A stretch of DNA of 64,000 nucleotides from Streptomyces sp. NBC_00258 (lineage in GTDB: Bacteria > Actinomycetota > Actinomycetes > Streptomycetales > Streptomycetaceae), in assembly GCF_036182465.1 (NCBI RefSeq), contig NZ_CP108081.1:9982001-10046000 (forward strand), given 5' to 3'. Both the position numbers and the translations under genes were made by a program. Below, in pieces: positions 46,301 through 61,300 of the stretch. A model generated the notes under the pieces. That model searched no databases, had not been told where the DNA came from, and saw only the letters and a program-made list of their open reading frames with translations. Every line of letters starts with the position of its first letter. The first letter of the stretch is position 1.

Positions 46301-49300
46301 GGATGGTTCAAACAACCATTGGAAGGTATTCTCGGTGGTTCATCCATACACCTTCGGTCGGGGCACCGTCGGTCGGAACACCGCGGGTGGGGATCACCGG
46401 GTACGGCGGTTCTTCACCGTGTGCTGCGGGGTGATGTGGTCGGTCAGCGCCAGTGAGGCGCTCGCGCGCTGGTAGGAGAGCTGGGCGACCCGGACGTAGA
46501 GGCAGTCGATGAGGACGAGTACGGAGTGCCGGCCGCCGATGCTCCCGGTGCGGAAGCTGGTTTCCGAGGTGGCGGAGATCAGCCGGATGTCGGCGGCCCG
46601 GGCCAGCGGCGAGCGCGGGTCGGAGGTGAGCGCCACGGTGGTCGCGCCGCGCTCCTTGGCGAGCTCGAAGGGCTCGATGGTCTCGCGGGTCGCCCCGGAG
46701 TGCGAGATGGCGATGGCGACGTCCGCCGGGGTGAGCAGTGCGGCGGAGGTGGCAGCCCCGTGCACCTCGTTCCAGCCCCGCACCGAGCAGCCGATACGGA
46801 AGAGGCGGGTCTCGGTCTCCTGGGCGACGGCGCCGCTGCCGCCGACGCCGTAGACGTCGATGCGGCGGGCGCGGGCGACGGCCTGGGCCGCGCGCTCCAG
46901 CGCGTCAAGGTCCATCCGGTCGATCGTCTGCTGGACCGCGCGCAGATCGGCGCTGCCGACGACGGTGACAACGCGTTCGAGATCGTCGTCCGGGGAGATC
47001 TCGGGGCCGATCTCCGCGCTGCCCCAGTCGGACACCTCGCCGCGACCGCGCTCCTGGGCCAGCTCGATCAGCAGGTGCTGGTACGAGTCGAGGCCGATGG
47101 CACGGCAGAACCGGGTCACCGTGGCCTGTGACGTGCCCGTACGGCGGCCCAGCTCGGCGGCGGAGGAGTGGGTGACCGCCGCGGGATCCGCCAGGATCAG
47201 CTCGCCCACCTTCCGGAGAGAGCCGGCCAGCCGGGGCAGCTCGGTGCGGATCAGTGAGGTGACGTCCGTCGGGGGCATTCCGTTGCCGGCGCCGGTCCGT
47301 TCCATGGGGTACCCGATCTCCTCGGTGGTGCCTGCTGTGCAGCTGAGAATGTATCAGCCACCCACCATCTCGCAGATTGAATCTCAGGACCGGAGGTGCC
47401 TCCGGCCCTGGTCCGGCCCGGGTCGCGGTGACGGCGCGGGTGGAGGGGACGTTGCCCGCCGCTCGTGACCTATGGTTTATTCATTCAAGTAAGCTCGTAA
47501 GGGATGGTGGTTTCATCCACCGGTGGGGAGTGCCGCGTGTCCGTCGACTCTGTGAACGCCAGCGGGTTTGCGCGTGAAGGCCTGGATGCCCTGAACCGCA
47601 TCGCAGCGTCCGCCGAGTCCGCCGAGGGTGAAGTGCGGCGCGCCGCCGAGCTGATCGCTCACTGTGTGCGGACCGACGGCGTGATCCACGCGTTCGGCAC
47701 CGGGCACTCCCAGGCCCTCGTCCTGGAACTCGCCGGACGTGCCGGGGGGCTCGTGCCCACGAACCGGCTGAGCATCGCCGACCTGGTGCTGTACGGCGGC
47801 GACGACCCGAGCGTCCTCGACGACCCGCTCCTGGAGCGCAAGCCCGGCGTCGCCGAGCGGATCTACGACCTCGCCGAGGCCCGGCCCGAGGACCTGTTCG
47901 TCATCATCTCCAACTCGGGCGTCAACAGCGTGATCGTGGAGATGGCCCTGCGGGCCAAGGAGCGCGGTCACCGCGTCCTGGCCATCACCTCGCTGAGCCA
48001 CACCCGGGCCGTGCCCGCCTCCCACCCCAGCGGCCGGAAGCTCGCCGACATCGCCGACGTCGTCCTGGACAACGCCGCGCCACGGGGGGACGCCCTCCTC
48101 GAACTCCCCGGTGGCGGCTCCGTCTGCGCCCTCTCCACCCTGACCGGCGTGATGCTCGTCCAGATGACCGTCGCCGAAGCGGCCTCGCTGCTGCTCGCCG
48201 AGGGCGTGCGACCGCCGGTCTACGTGTCCGCCAACGTGCCCGGCGGATTCGAGGGGAACCTCGACCTGGAGCGGCGGTATGCGGGGCGGATTCGGCGAAC
48301 GGCGAGCTAGACGCTCCGCTTGGTGGGGCTGTGCACCTGCGGGCGGTGGGGGCTGGTCGCGCAGTTCCCCGCGCCTCCGAGGGGCGCTGCCGCACCGCGC
48401 TCCTCGGGGAGAGGCCGACCTCAGGAGGTCCCTGCTGCCGAGGTCGCCACCTCCAGGGGGAAGTGGCAGGCCGCCCTGTGGTGGGCAGCCTCGGGCATCG
48501 GTGTGGGGACGGTCTCGGCGCAGATGTCCTCCGCCCGCCAGCAGCGGGTCCTGAACCTGCAGCCGGACGGCGGGTCGGCCGGTGAGGGGATCTCGCCGGT
48601 GAGCAGGATGCGCTCCCTCTTCGCCCCGCCACCGGTCGCCAGGGACGGGGCCGCCGACAGAAGTGCCGCCGTATAAGGGTGCCGCGGCTGCTCGAACAAC
48701 TCCTCCGCCGGCCCCGTCTCCACCATCCTGCCGAGGTACATCACGGCGACCCGGTCGGCGACATGCCGCACCACGGACAGGTCGTGCGAGATGAACACGT
48801 ACGACAGCCCCAGCTCGTCCCGCAGATCACCCAGCAGGTTGAGCACCTGCGCCTGCACCGACAGGTCGAGCGCGGAGACGGGTTCGTCGCACACGATGAC
48901 ATCGGGCTCGAGCGCCAGGGCACGGGCGATCCCGATCCGCTGCCGCTGGCCCCCGGAGAACTCCTGCGGGTGGCGACGCGCGTCGGACGCGCGCAGCCCG
49001 ACCATCTCCAGCAGCTCACCCACGCGCGCCGCGCGCTTCGAGGCGGGCACGAGATCGCGGTGGGTGAGCCACGGCTCGCTGATCAGATCCGCCGCGCACA
49101 GCCGGGGGTTGAGCGAGCCGAACGGGTCCTGGAAGACCATCTGCACCTTGCGGCGCCACGCGAGCAGCTTCGACCCCGACAACGAGAACGGGTCCACTCC
49201 GTCGAACCGTACGGTGCCCGCGTCGGGCCGCTCCAGCATCAGCAGCACCCTGGCCAGCGTGGTCTTGCCGCATCCGGACTCGCCGACCAGGCCGAGCGTC

Positions 49301-52300
49301 TCCCCGCGCTCCAGGCGGAGATCGACCCCTTCGAGCGCGCGCAGCCTGGTGCTGCCCTTCGCGGTACGCGGAACCGCGAAGCTCTTCGTCAGGCCGGTGG
49401 CCTCGAGCAGTGTCGTCCCGGGCTCAGGCATCGGCCAGTTCCTTCCCGAAGTGGCAGGCGGCTGCACGGTCGGCTCCGGTCGCGGCCAGCACCGGCAGTT
49501 GCGTGGCGCACACGTCGCGGGCCATCGGACACCGCATACGGAAGGCGCAGCCGGAGGGCACGGAGCGGGGGTCGGGCGGGCTGCCGGGGATGGAGTTCAG
49601 CCGGTTGCCCTTGTGCTGCTCGGCCGGTACCGACTCCAACAGGCCCCGCGTGTACGGGTGGTTGGGCTTGCCGAACACCTCGGCCACCGGGCCGGTCTCC
49701 ACGACCGTACCGGCGTACATGACCGCGACCCGGTCCGCGTGCTCGGCGACCAGGCCGAGGTCGTGGGTGATGAGCACCAGAGCCATCCGCTGCTCGCTCC
49801 GCAGTTCGCGCAGCAGGTCCATGATCTGGGCCTGCACGGTGACGTCGAGAGCCGTGGTGGGCTCGTCGGCGAGCAGTACCTTCGGCCGCAGCGCGACCGC
49901 CATCGCGATCAGCAGCCGCTGGCGCATGCCTCCGGAGAACTGGTGCGGGTAGGCGCTCGCCCGCGAGCGGGCCTCCGGGATGCCGACGTGTTCCATCAAC
50001 TCGACGGCCTTCGCCCGCGCCGCGCGCCGGGACATCCTCTCGTGGATACGGAACGGCTCCGCGAGCTGTGCCCCCACCGTCTGGACGGGGTTGAGCGCGC
50101 TGAGCGCGTCCTGGAAGACGATGGCGAGGCCCGGTCCGGCAAGCCGACGCCGGGCCCGTGCGCCGAGCCCCATCAGGTCCTCGCCCTCCAACAGGGCCTG
50201 CCCGCCGACGACTTCGGCCGCCGGATCGAGCAGCCCGGCGACCGCGTGCGCCGTCATGCTCTTGCCGCACCCGGACTCGCCCAGCAGAGCCAGCGTCTCG
50301 CCCGAACGCACGGCGAAACTGACGCCGCGTACGACGGGGACGGGACCTGCGGCGGTACGGATGTCGACGGACAGGTTGTTGACGGCCAGGGTGTCGGCGC
50401 TGGTTGAGGCAGGGTCGCCGGGGGTGAGTTTGGCTCCCGGGGTCGCCGGGGTGGGCACGGCTTCTGCGTCGGGTACGGCTGGGCGGTGCGGTGCGGCTTC
50501 TGGTTCGGGTGCCGCCGCGGCCGTCTCGGTCCTCTCGGGCGCCGAACCCCGACCGGCCCCCGTCACTCCGGTCCCCGTCACTCCGGTCCCCGTCACTCCG
50601 GCCCCCGTCACTCCGGTCCCCGGCCGGCGGAGCCGACCGCGGCCGCCGCGGCGCAGGCCGTGACGCCAGCGCTGGCCCGGGTCGGTCGCGAGGCGGGCCC
50701 AGGCGGCGAGGACCGTTGCCGAGACGGTGGTGACGACGATGGCGAGTCCGGGGAAGACCGCGATCCACCACGAGCTCTGCAGCTCCTGGCGCCCCTGAGC
50801 CACCATCAGGCCCCAGCTCACGTCCGGCGGTTGGATGCCGATGCCGAGGAAGCTCAGCGACGACTCGGTCAGCATCACGAAGCAGAAGTCGAGCGCGGCG
50901 ACGGTGAGCAGGGTGGGCAGCACCGTGGGAGCGACATGGCGTCGGATGCTCGCCCAGCTGCTGGTGCCGAAGGTGCGGGCGGCGTCCATGAACAGCCGAC
51001 TGCGCAGTTCCGCGGACTCGGCCCGCGCGGTGCGCAGGTACACGGGGATCCGGGCGACGGCGAGAACCAGCACGATGCCGGAGGCGCTCGGCGAGAACAC
51101 GTACAGCACGACCACGGCCAGCAGAAGAGACGGGAAGCTGAGGATCACGTCGGCGATCCGCAGGGACACGTTCTCGCGCCAACCGCCGTGGAAGCCCGCC
51201 CACATGCCCCAGACCGAGCCGACGACGAGCGAACACAGCACGGCGGGCACGGCCACGGACAGGGTGGTCCCGGCCGCGGCTATCAGCCGCGCGGCGACCG
51301 GCCGGCCCAGCGAGTCGCTCCCGAGGAAGAACGCCCAGCCGTGGTCGAGACTGAAGGGCTCCCTCCCGGGATCACGCAGGTTCTGACGTGTCGCCAGGTC
51401 CCCGATGAGCAGCGGACCCAGTACCGCGCACAGCGCGACGCCGAGCAGGATCAGAACCGCCGCGCAGGCGAACCGGTCCTGGAGGAGCAGGGCGAGCCAC
51501 TTGCGCCGAGCCGTCACCTGGCCGGTTCCAGGACTCGTGCCGCTGCCGTCGTCCGCGTCCTTCGGGACGTCGCCGCTCCCGGCGCCGTCGCTGTGGCCGT
51601 TGTTCTTCTGGAGCATGTCACTTCCTTGACTCACGCCGCCGCCCGCTGCCGGACACGCGGGTCGAGAATCGCGTGGCAGATGTCCACGAGGATGTTGAGC
51701 GCGAAGATCACCAGGGCGGTGAGCAGGACAGCGGCCTGCAACACCGCGAAGTCGCGCTGAAGAACCGAGTCGATCATGAGCTTGCCGATGCCGGGCCAGC
51801 CGAAGATGGTTTCGACGACGACAGCGCCGTTGACCAGGCCGACGGCGAGGTCGCCGGCGACGGTGAGCGCGGGTGCGGCCGCGTTGCGCAGGGCGTGCCC
51901 GAAGACCACCCGCACTTCGTTGGCGCCCTTGCTGCGCGCCACTTTGACGTACGGGGCGGAGAGCGCGGAGACCATGGCGCCACGCACCACCTGGACCAGC
52001 ACGCCGAACGGGCGGATGAGCAGTGTGGCAACGGGCAGGACCCAGGCCGCCGCGCCGCTCGTACCGGAGGTGGGCAGCCAGCCCAGTGTCACCGCGAAGA
52101 CCAGTACGCCCATGATGGCGAACCAGAAGTCGGGGACGCTCGCGGCCGTCGAGGACAGGAAGCTCGCGATCCGGTCGGTCGCCGAGTTGGGCCGGTAGGC
52201 CGCCAGGCTGCCGATCACCACGGCACCCACGATGGCGAGCAGCATCGTCCACCCGGCCAGCTGGAGGGTGGCGGGGAAGGCCCGCAGGACCGCCCCGCTC

Positions 52301-55300
52301 GCCGACTGGGCGGTGCGCAGCGACTCACCGAAGTCGAGGTGCGCGACCTGGACCAGATAGTCGCCGAACTGGTTGATCAGCGGCTGGTCGAAGCCGTTGC
52401 GGGCGGAGAACTCGGCCCTCATCTCCGGGGTCGCGCTGAGCGGGAGGTACAGATTGGCGGGGTCTCCGGTGAGCCGGGCCAGGAAGAACACTCCCAGGAC
52501 CACGACCAGCAAGGGAATGACACTGGAGACCGCGCGGCGACGCAGCATCGTGAACATCGGTCCGCTCCTTCCTCAGTCCGCGCGGCGCATGTCGGAGAGC
52601 CGCATTTCGTCGTTGGTCGCCGAGTCCGGCCGGTAGCGGACGTTCGAGGAGAGGGCGAGGATGCCGGTCATGTTGGCCATCACGGCGTCCCGTACGACCT
52701 CGTCGTTCTGGTGGGCGAACGCGTCCGCGAAGGCCTTCTGCCGCTTGTCGCCCGACGCGAGCTGCGCCTGCTTCGTCAGCGCGTCGAGTTCGGGGGTGCC
52801 GTAGCTGCTCTGGGCGCCCTTGCTGCCGTAGATCTGTCCCATCGTGAACGCGGCGTCTCCCGCCTGGTTGCCGTGCTGTGCCTGGAGGAGGGTGGGGCCG
52901 ATTCCCTTGGGGAAGGGGCGCAGCAGGTACTCCAGCCAGGCGTTGACGTCCAGCATTTTGATCTTGACCTTCAGTCCGGCCTTGAGCAGGCCGTCCTGCA
53001 CGACCTCCATCGCCTCGGCGGCCTTCGGGTAGATGCCGGTGCGGCCGATGATCGTGATGGTGGTGTCGGTCGGCACTCCGTCGGCGCGTGCCTCGGCCAC
53101 CAGCCGCTTGGCGCGCTTCGGGTCGTACGGCCACGGCTTGACGCGCGGGTTGTATCCGGTGACGCCCTTCGACACGAGCTGGCCGCTCGGCCGCCCCGAG
53201 AAGACCGCGGTGACCAGACCTTCCCTGTCGACGGCGTAGTTGATGGCCCGTCGGATCCGGACGTCGTCGAGAGGCGCCTTGGTGGCATCCATCCGCAGGT
53301 ACGAGACCTCGTTGGTGGTGAACTCGACCGCGCGGTCGCCCGCCCCGTCCTCGGGGGCGAGCCCGATCGCCACATCCGCCTCGTTGTTGGTGACCATGGC
53401 CGCCCGTACGCTGCCCTCCGCGCGCCAGACGTACTTGGCAGCGGCGTAGTCGGGGGTCTCGCCCCAGTAGCCGGAGAAGCGCTTCAGGCGGAGGAAGCGG
53501 CCCTGGCTCCATTCGTCGATCCGGTACGGACCGGTGCCGACCGGCTCACGCACCCTGGAATCGGGGTCCGTGCTCGGCGGCACGATCTCGACGAAGGACA
53601 GGCGCAGCGGGAGGATCGGATCCGGCTCGGCCGTGGTGACCTCAAGTGTGGTGTCGTCGACCGCCTTTGCGGTGATCTTGCTTTCGGTGAAGATGTATCC
53701 GTCTACGTTGCAGTCGATGTCCGAGTCGGTGGCACGCTTGATGGAGAACGCGGCGGCCTCGGCCGTGAACGGCGAATCGTCATGGAACCTGACCCCCTCG
53801 CGCAGGGTGAAGGTCCATGAAGTGGGCGAGTTTCGTGTCCACTTGGTGGCCAGCGCCTGTTCCAGGCGCCCGGTGGACGGGTCCCGCTCGGTGAGCGCCT
53901 CCGTGATGTTGGCGCGCGTCACCCGGCCCGTCGCGGTGAGCGAGGCATCGCAGGGCTCAAGGGTCGGCGGCTCCTCGGGCAGTACGACACGCAGGGTGCC
54001 GGGACCTTCCCCGATGGGGTCGCCGCCGGCCACCGAGCATCCCGAGGCGGCGAGCAGTACGACAACGGACGCGAACGCGCCCGCCGTTCGCCCCCGGCGG
54101 ATCCGGGTGATCGAACGAGTGCGCACTGAGCCTGGGTCAGTCACTGTTCCTCCGCGCTGTTCTACGACCACGAACTTTGTCCACAAGGAAAAACACGGTT
54201 TAGATATGTGGACGCTCATTATTGAGTGGGTGGCGCCGAAGGCGTCAAGGGGTGTGCAGCAAGCCCTTGATATCCGCGGGGTGGTTCACGCGGGGTGTCT
54301 TCATATGTGAACGACTGTAGGTGGGTGCGGATGAGGGCGAGAATGTGTGCGCCAGGTCACGCGGCAGGGCCGATCAGTTCGGCCGAGGTGTCCAGTCATA
54401 ACCGGCGACATCACTCGTGTCCCACTGTGAGGAGAGCCGGCCATGGACCGTGAACGGGTTCTTTCGTGGACGAAGGCCGAACGGCTGGGCCTCGCCGACT
54501 TTCTCGACGATCTGGAAGGCGCCGACTGGGAAGTGCCATCACTCTGCACCGGCTGGACCGTGCGCGACGTGGTGGCTCACCTGACCCTGTCGACGCGCAC
54601 GACACTGCCCGGCATGGTCAGAGGGATGGTCCGGGCGCGCGGCGACTGGGAGCGGATGGAGTTCGACGCGGCGCGGAAGCGGGCAGCCGCCTTCGGTCCC
54701 GCGGAGCTCATCGCGCAGTTCCGCGAGACGGCGGCCTCGACTCGCCGCGCGCCCCTGTCCGCGCCGTTGGATCCGCTGGTCGACGTGCTGGTCCACGGCC
54801 AGGACATCGCGCGTCCTCTGGGGCGCGTACGCCCCACTCCTGAACAGCAGACGATCGCGGCGCTGGAACACGCCGTGTCCAGCCCCTTCTACGGCGCCCG
54901 CAAGCGCCTGCGGGGCGTACGGCTCGTGGCCACTGATGTGGACTGGTCGAGGGGAGACGGCCAGGACGAGGCCCGGGGCCCGGCAGGCGACCTCCTCCTC
55001 CTGGCAACGGGCCGGGCCGCCGGACTGCCGGGCGTCACCGGACCGGGCGCGGAACGGCTCGGGACCGTGTTGTAGCCGTTGTAGCGGAGAGGGCTGCGCA
55101 GTTCGGCGGAGTTGAGGCTGTTTCGGGCGTCCCGGCCGTAGCGTTCGCGCGGCCGGTTACGGCCGTTGCCCTGACCGCCGGATCATCCTTCGGTCACTGG
55201 CTCCTGCGGCGGCTCGCTGAGCTGTTCGCGCACGTAGTTCCAGACCACCGAGACGAGTGCGGCGATCGGTACGGCGAGCAGGCTGCCCACGATGCCGGCC

Positions 55301-58300
55301 AGACTGCCGCCCAGTGTCACCGCCAGCAGGATCACGGCCGCGTGGAGGCCGAGCCCACGGCTTTGGATCATGGGCTGGAACACGTTCCCCTCGAGTTGCT
55401 GCACCACGATGATGATGGCCAGCACGATCAGTGCGTCCGTCAGGCCGTTGGAGACCAGTGCGATGAGGACCGCGACGAAACCGGCGAACAGGGCGCCGAT
55501 GATCGGCACGAACGCGGAGACGAAGGTCAGCACCGCCAACGGGAGCACCAGCGGCACCCCCACGACCCACAGGCCCACGCCGATCAGAACGGCGTCGAGC
55601 AGGCCGACGGCGGCCTGGGACCGTACGAAGGCGCCCAGGGTGGTCCAGCCGCGCGAGGCAACGGTGGGGATGTCGGTGGCGAGCCGGCCGGGCAGCTGAC
55701 GGGCGAGCCACGGCAGGAAGCGCGGGCCGTCCTTGAGGAAGAAGAACATCAGGAAGAGCGCCAGCACGGCGGTGACCACGCCGTTGACGATGGTGCTCAC
55801 TCCCGTGATCACGGTGGTGACCATGCTGCCGAGGCCGTCCTGGGCGCGGGCGACCGCGCTGTCCATGGCCTTGGTGATCTCGTCGTCGCCGACGTTCAAC
55901 GGTGGCCCCGAGGCCCACTCGCGCAGCTTCTGGATGCCATCGACGACGCCGTCGGTCAGCTCACCGGACTGGGAGGCCACCGGTACGGCGATCAGTGCCA
56001 CGACGCCGAGCGCGACGAGGAGGAACAGCACGGTCACGACGGACGCGGCGAGAGCGGGCTTCCATCCGTGACGGCGCAGGAAACGGGCCAGGGGCCAGGT
56101 CAGTGTGGTCAGCAGCAGGCCGACGACGAGCGGCCACACCACCGACCACATCCGGCCGAGAAGCCACAGAGTCACTGCGAGCATCGCGAATATCAGCAGC
56201 AACTCCGCGGAAAAACGCGCCGATGTGCGGAGCGCGGCGCGGGCCTTGGTGGAACTCAGGGTGGCGGTCACGGTGGAACCCTATTGGCACAGCTGCCGGC
56301 CGGAAGACCTGGGCCGTGGAACCCACCGATCGGTGAGGTACCCGTACTTCGCCGCAATGGAGGGCCCCCGCAGGCGAGAGCCTGCGGGGGCCTGTCGACG
56401 GACCGTTTGCCGACCTCGGAGGGCCGGGCGTCAGGCGTACGGGTCGAAGGGGATTCCCGCCGGGCTCGTGTAATCGAGCGCCCACTGGAAGTCGCCGTCG
56501 TCGATCTTGAAGGTGGCCGAGCCGAAGTCGGCACCGCTGAGCTTGGAGCGGTAACCGGCCGGGTAACCCTCCCAGCCGACGAGCCGCGGATAGAACCAGT
56601 TGCCCGTGGCGTTCTCCGCCGGCTCGTCGTTGCTGTTGGCGAAGCGGAAGCAGTGACTCGAGACGCCGTCCTTGTGGTAGACGATCTTCGGGTGGGTGCC
56701 GTCGAAGCGGATCTGCGACCGTGCGAGCGTCTGGTAGGTGTTGTGCTGGGACACCGACACGTACTGGACCTCGTTGTTGTTGATCCACACGATGACGTGT
56801 TCCCAGTCGTGGGTGTGACCGATGGCCGCCGGGCCCAGGGTCACCTGATCCTTCTCGAAGTAGCTGGCGTACATGACCGCGCACCAGCCGTTGTTGCACT
56901 TCTCGCGCGAGTAGGTGTTGGCGTTGTTCAGCTGGGCGGGGTCGTGGCACTTGCCGTTGACGTCGCCGCCCAGTTTCAGGCCGGGGTTGATGGTGCCGTC
57001 GGCGCCGATGGCGGCGGTGGCGTAGCAGCCGTCACGGTCGTAGTCGTAGGCGGGGGAGTAGGTCTGCTCCAGGCCGTTCGCGTTCTGCGGCAGCAGGGTC
57101 AGGACGTTCGCGTGGGCGGTCGCCGGGATCGCGACGACGAGCGTCATCGCGCCGAGCGTGCCGAGGAGAACCTTGGCGAGGGATCTCAACTTGCGCATGG
57201 GGGCTCCTTGTTGAGCAGCCGGCGTCAGCAGTACAGGTTGCTGCCCGGCGAGACGCCGAGGATCGAGGTGAAGCGGTTGTAGGCGTCCACGCGGCTCTGC
57301 ACCTGCGCAGGGTTCTTGCCGTCGCACTCCAGGGAGCCGTTGATGGAGCGGATCGTCTGGCCGAAGCCGGCCTGGTTGACCATGGCGTTGTGCGGGGTCA
57401 TGGTGCCGGGGCCGTTCTGGGTGTTCCAGTACCAGAGGCCGGTCTTCCAGGCCACGGCGGCGTCGTTCTGCACGAGCCAGGGGTTGCCCAGGAGGTCGAT
57501 GCCCAGCGCGTCGCCCGCGGCCTTGTAGTTGAAGTTCCAGCTGAGCTGGATCGGTCCGCGGCCGTAGTACGCGGCCTGGCCGGCCGGGCAGCCGTACGGC
57601 TGGCCCCAGTCGCAGTAGTGGGGGTAGTTGGCGGTGTTCTGCTCGACGATGTGGACGAGACCGCCGGTCTCGTGGTTGACGTTGGCGAGGAAGGCCGCGG
57701 CCTCCTGCTTCTTCACCGTGTCGCTGCCGGTCTTCGCGAAGCCGGGGTAGGCACTCAGCGCGGCGGTCAGGCCGCTGTACGTGTAGAAGGAGTTCCGGCT
57801 CGGGAACATCTGGTTGAACTGGCCCTCGGTGACGACGAATCCGGACGGGGTGCCCCCGCCACCGCTCGCGGGCGCGCTCCACTTCTGGTTCGCGCCGCCC
57901 GAGCAGGTCCAGATCTGCAGCCGCGTACCGTTGGCGCTGTTGTTGCCGGTGACGTCCAGGCACTTGTTCGCGGCCGGGTTGACGATGTCGTTCGCGCCGC
58001 TGACCACCCACTGCTGGTTGGTGCCGCCGGAGCAGTCCCACAGCTGGACCGCCGCGCCGTCCGCGGTGCCGCGGTCGACGACGTCCAGACACTTGCCGAG
58101 CGCACGCAGGGTGCCGTCACCCGGGTTGGACCAGATCTGGGCGCCTGTCCCGTTGCAGTCGTAGAGCTGTACGGCCGTGCCGTTGGCGTTGTTGGCACCC
58201 GCGACGTCGACGCACTTGCCGGCGAGCCCGGTGATCGAGCCGTCGGCGGCCTGGGCGGGCGTCACGGTGAGCAGGGCGGTGAGGACCGCGGACAGCGCGG

Positions 58301-61300
58301 CGAGGACCGCGAACCTGCTGAGGAAACGGGGTCTGTGCATGGTTGAGGACGCTCCTTGGGTGTAGGGGGTGGAACGGCCGTCCCCTGAGCGCGGGGACGG
58401 CCGTCGTCGGAGCTGGTGTGCTCAGGGGTAGCTGGTCAGATTGGCCACGTTGGTCGTGGAGTTGGACGGGCCGCCCGTGCCGTTGGCGACGTGCCGGATG
58501 GTGCCCACGCCGCCGAGAGAGACGGTCACCATGCTGGTGAAGCGCACATTGGGGTTGTTCGGTGCCTCGATGGCCCGTTCGGCGGCCACGCCCGGGTTCA
58601 CGTTGAAGTAGCAGTAGCTGCCGAGTCCGTAGGCCTGGTGGCTGGTGACGGAGTCGGCGACCTTGTAGGCGGCGTAGCCCTGCGTGGAGCCGTTCATCCA
58701 GGCCGACTGGTTCGGCGGGTCGTACGGCATCTCGTTCTGGTAGAAGTACGTCCGCCCGCCGTTGCCGTTCCAGATGGTCTGGTACTTCTGGTAGTGCTCG
58801 ACGAACAGGCCGTACGCGGTGACGTTGTCACCGTTGACGATCAGGCCGGTGTCCCCGGTGTTGGTGTTCCAGCCGACGCCGCTGCCGTGGTCGGCGCGCC
58901 AGATCCAGGTGTGGTCGGCGATGACGTTGTCGCTGTTGATCACCAGGCTCGTGGTCGCCCTGCCGACGGCGGCGCCGCCGACGCGGAAGTACACGTCGTG
59001 CAGGGACGTCGGGTTCGCGGCGTGCGAGGCGGACGAGCCCGTCGGGCCGACCTCCATCAGGGTGGGCGAGTTGGTGGTGCCCGCGTCGAAGAGGACGCCC
59101 GCGACCTTCACGCCGTCGACGTCGGCCACCTTCATCGCGGTGATGCCGTTGTCCGGGATGAACGTGGCGAGGCCCAGACCGAGGACGACGGTGTTGGCGC
59201 GGTTCACCTGGAGTGTCTGGTTGAGGTGGTAGACACCCGGGGTGACCAGGAGGTTCTTGCCCGCCGCCAGCGCCGCGTTGATGTCCGCGGCGGTCGCACC
59301 CGGCTTCACGACGTAGAAGGTGTCAAGAGACAGCGAGCTGCCGGACGGGGATCCGTTCGCCCAGCTGGTGCCGGTGGAGTTGGACCGCACGGACGGTACG
59401 AAGACCTGGTAGGCGCCGTTGCCGTCGATGTACAGGGACGGCTTCTCCCGGCTGACCGGGGTCTGCGCGACCGTGGTGTACGGCGGGCTGGGGAAGCTGG
59501 TGGCCGGGACGCCCTGGCTGCCGACGAAGACCATGTTCCAGTTGGAGCCGGTCCAGCCGCCGAGCTGGGAGTTGCGGGTGAGCCACTGCTGCTGGCTGCC
59601 GGAGTTGACCTGCCCGTCGATCTTGGTGTCGGCGAGCAGACCGCCGCTGGACCAGCCGTTGTCGTCGAGGGCGACGTTGCCGCGCAGGTGCATCCGGCGG
59701 TACGAGGCGGCCTGCGAGACCGCCCAACGGTCGGTGCCGCCGGTCGGGTTGACCGACAGGTTCTCGGCGCCGCGCCAGAAGTTCTGCGTCGCGTTGCCCT
59801 GGAACCAGTCGGCCTCGGCATGCACCGCGCCGTTGATCGTGACCGCGTCCGGGGTCAGACCCAGACCCGCGACCTGGGTGTAGAAGCCGACGTTGACGTC
59901 GGCGTTGTAGGAGCCCGGCTTGAACAGGACGGCGTGGCGCTGGGCGCCGAACTGGTTCGTCTCCTGCTGCTGGAAGATCGAGTTCAGCCTGGTCTGGATC
60001 GTCGAGGACGACATCGACGGGTCGAAGACGGCGACGTTCGGGCCGAGGTCCGGATTCGTGCCGGACTGGGTCACGGGGACCACCTGGAAGCGCTGGGCGG
60101 CGCTGCCGTTGCAGGTGTACTGCACGAACTGCACGCTGTCCGCGGTCGAGGCGCCGGGGTCGTCCAGGCACTTGCCGCTGTTGCGGTTCACGAAGTGGTA
60201 GGCGCCGCCGCCCTCGTCGACCGGCAGCCACTGCTGGTTGGTGCCGCCGCCGTAGGCCCACAGATGGACGGGCGCGTTGTCGGCCGTGGACGTGTCGGCG
60301 ACGTCAACGACCTGACCGGTGTTGTTGCCGTTGTTGACACGGACGTAGCCGTCGCTCGTGGCGGTGAAGCTCCACCGCTGGGCCGTCGAACTGTTGCACG
60401 CGTACTGCTGCACGACGGTGCCGTTGGCGGTGGCGGCGGACCTGGCGTCCAGGCATCTGCCGCTCGCGGCGTTCATGACGGTGGCGAAGCCGGTGGGCAG
60501 TGCGGCGGCCGCGCTCGCCGCCGCGCTCGCGGGCGCAGGCGCGGAGGTGAGCAGGGAAGCGACGGCTGCGGTGACCAGCGCGGCGGCAGCGGATCTGAGG
60601 CGGCGTTCGAGCGCGGCGGGGAAGTGGGAGGACACGGATTCTCCTTGCCGAGGGGGTCGGCGAATGGTGGGGGGTGGGGTGGGGGGTGAGGCTGGATCAG
60701 CCGGTGTACGCGGCGAAGACGCGGGTGCAGTCCCAGTCGGACTGGCCCATACCAGAGCAGGAACAACCGAGGCAGCGTTCACCTCATGAACGGTGGATGC
60801 GTCACACGGTGCGATGCTGAGCCGTGAACCTAAAGGTCTGGACCGCTTTCGTCAATACATGAAGTAAGCTGTGAAGGAAGTGAGTTGCAGCTTCCGGCCA
60901 GGCTTCGTTCGCCTGCGGGGGGTGCGCATGCCCGCCGTTGGTTCTGCGCCGGTGCTCCCGCAATCCAGTTCTCGCCGTCCCTGGCCAAGTACTGGTGGCT
61001 GACGGCGATCCTGGCCCGGCTGTTGTTCCGCCGGTCGACCGACACCGCCGAGATGCCGGCCGGCGAAGTCCGCTCAGCGCTCCGCTCGAAGTGCCGTGAT
61101 GTGACGTGGATGTGCCGTCGACCGTCTGCGGCGCCATCGTGGCTGGCCGCGCAGTTCCGCGCGCGCCTATGGAGCGCGGTCGGGGACGGTTGCCACGTCG
61201 TAGAAGCCGCGGAGTCGTCGGCATTGCCGACAAACGAACGTGTCCCGGACCCGCAGCGCTGTGTCCACCGTAGGGGGTGACGGAACACGGTGCTGCGGGT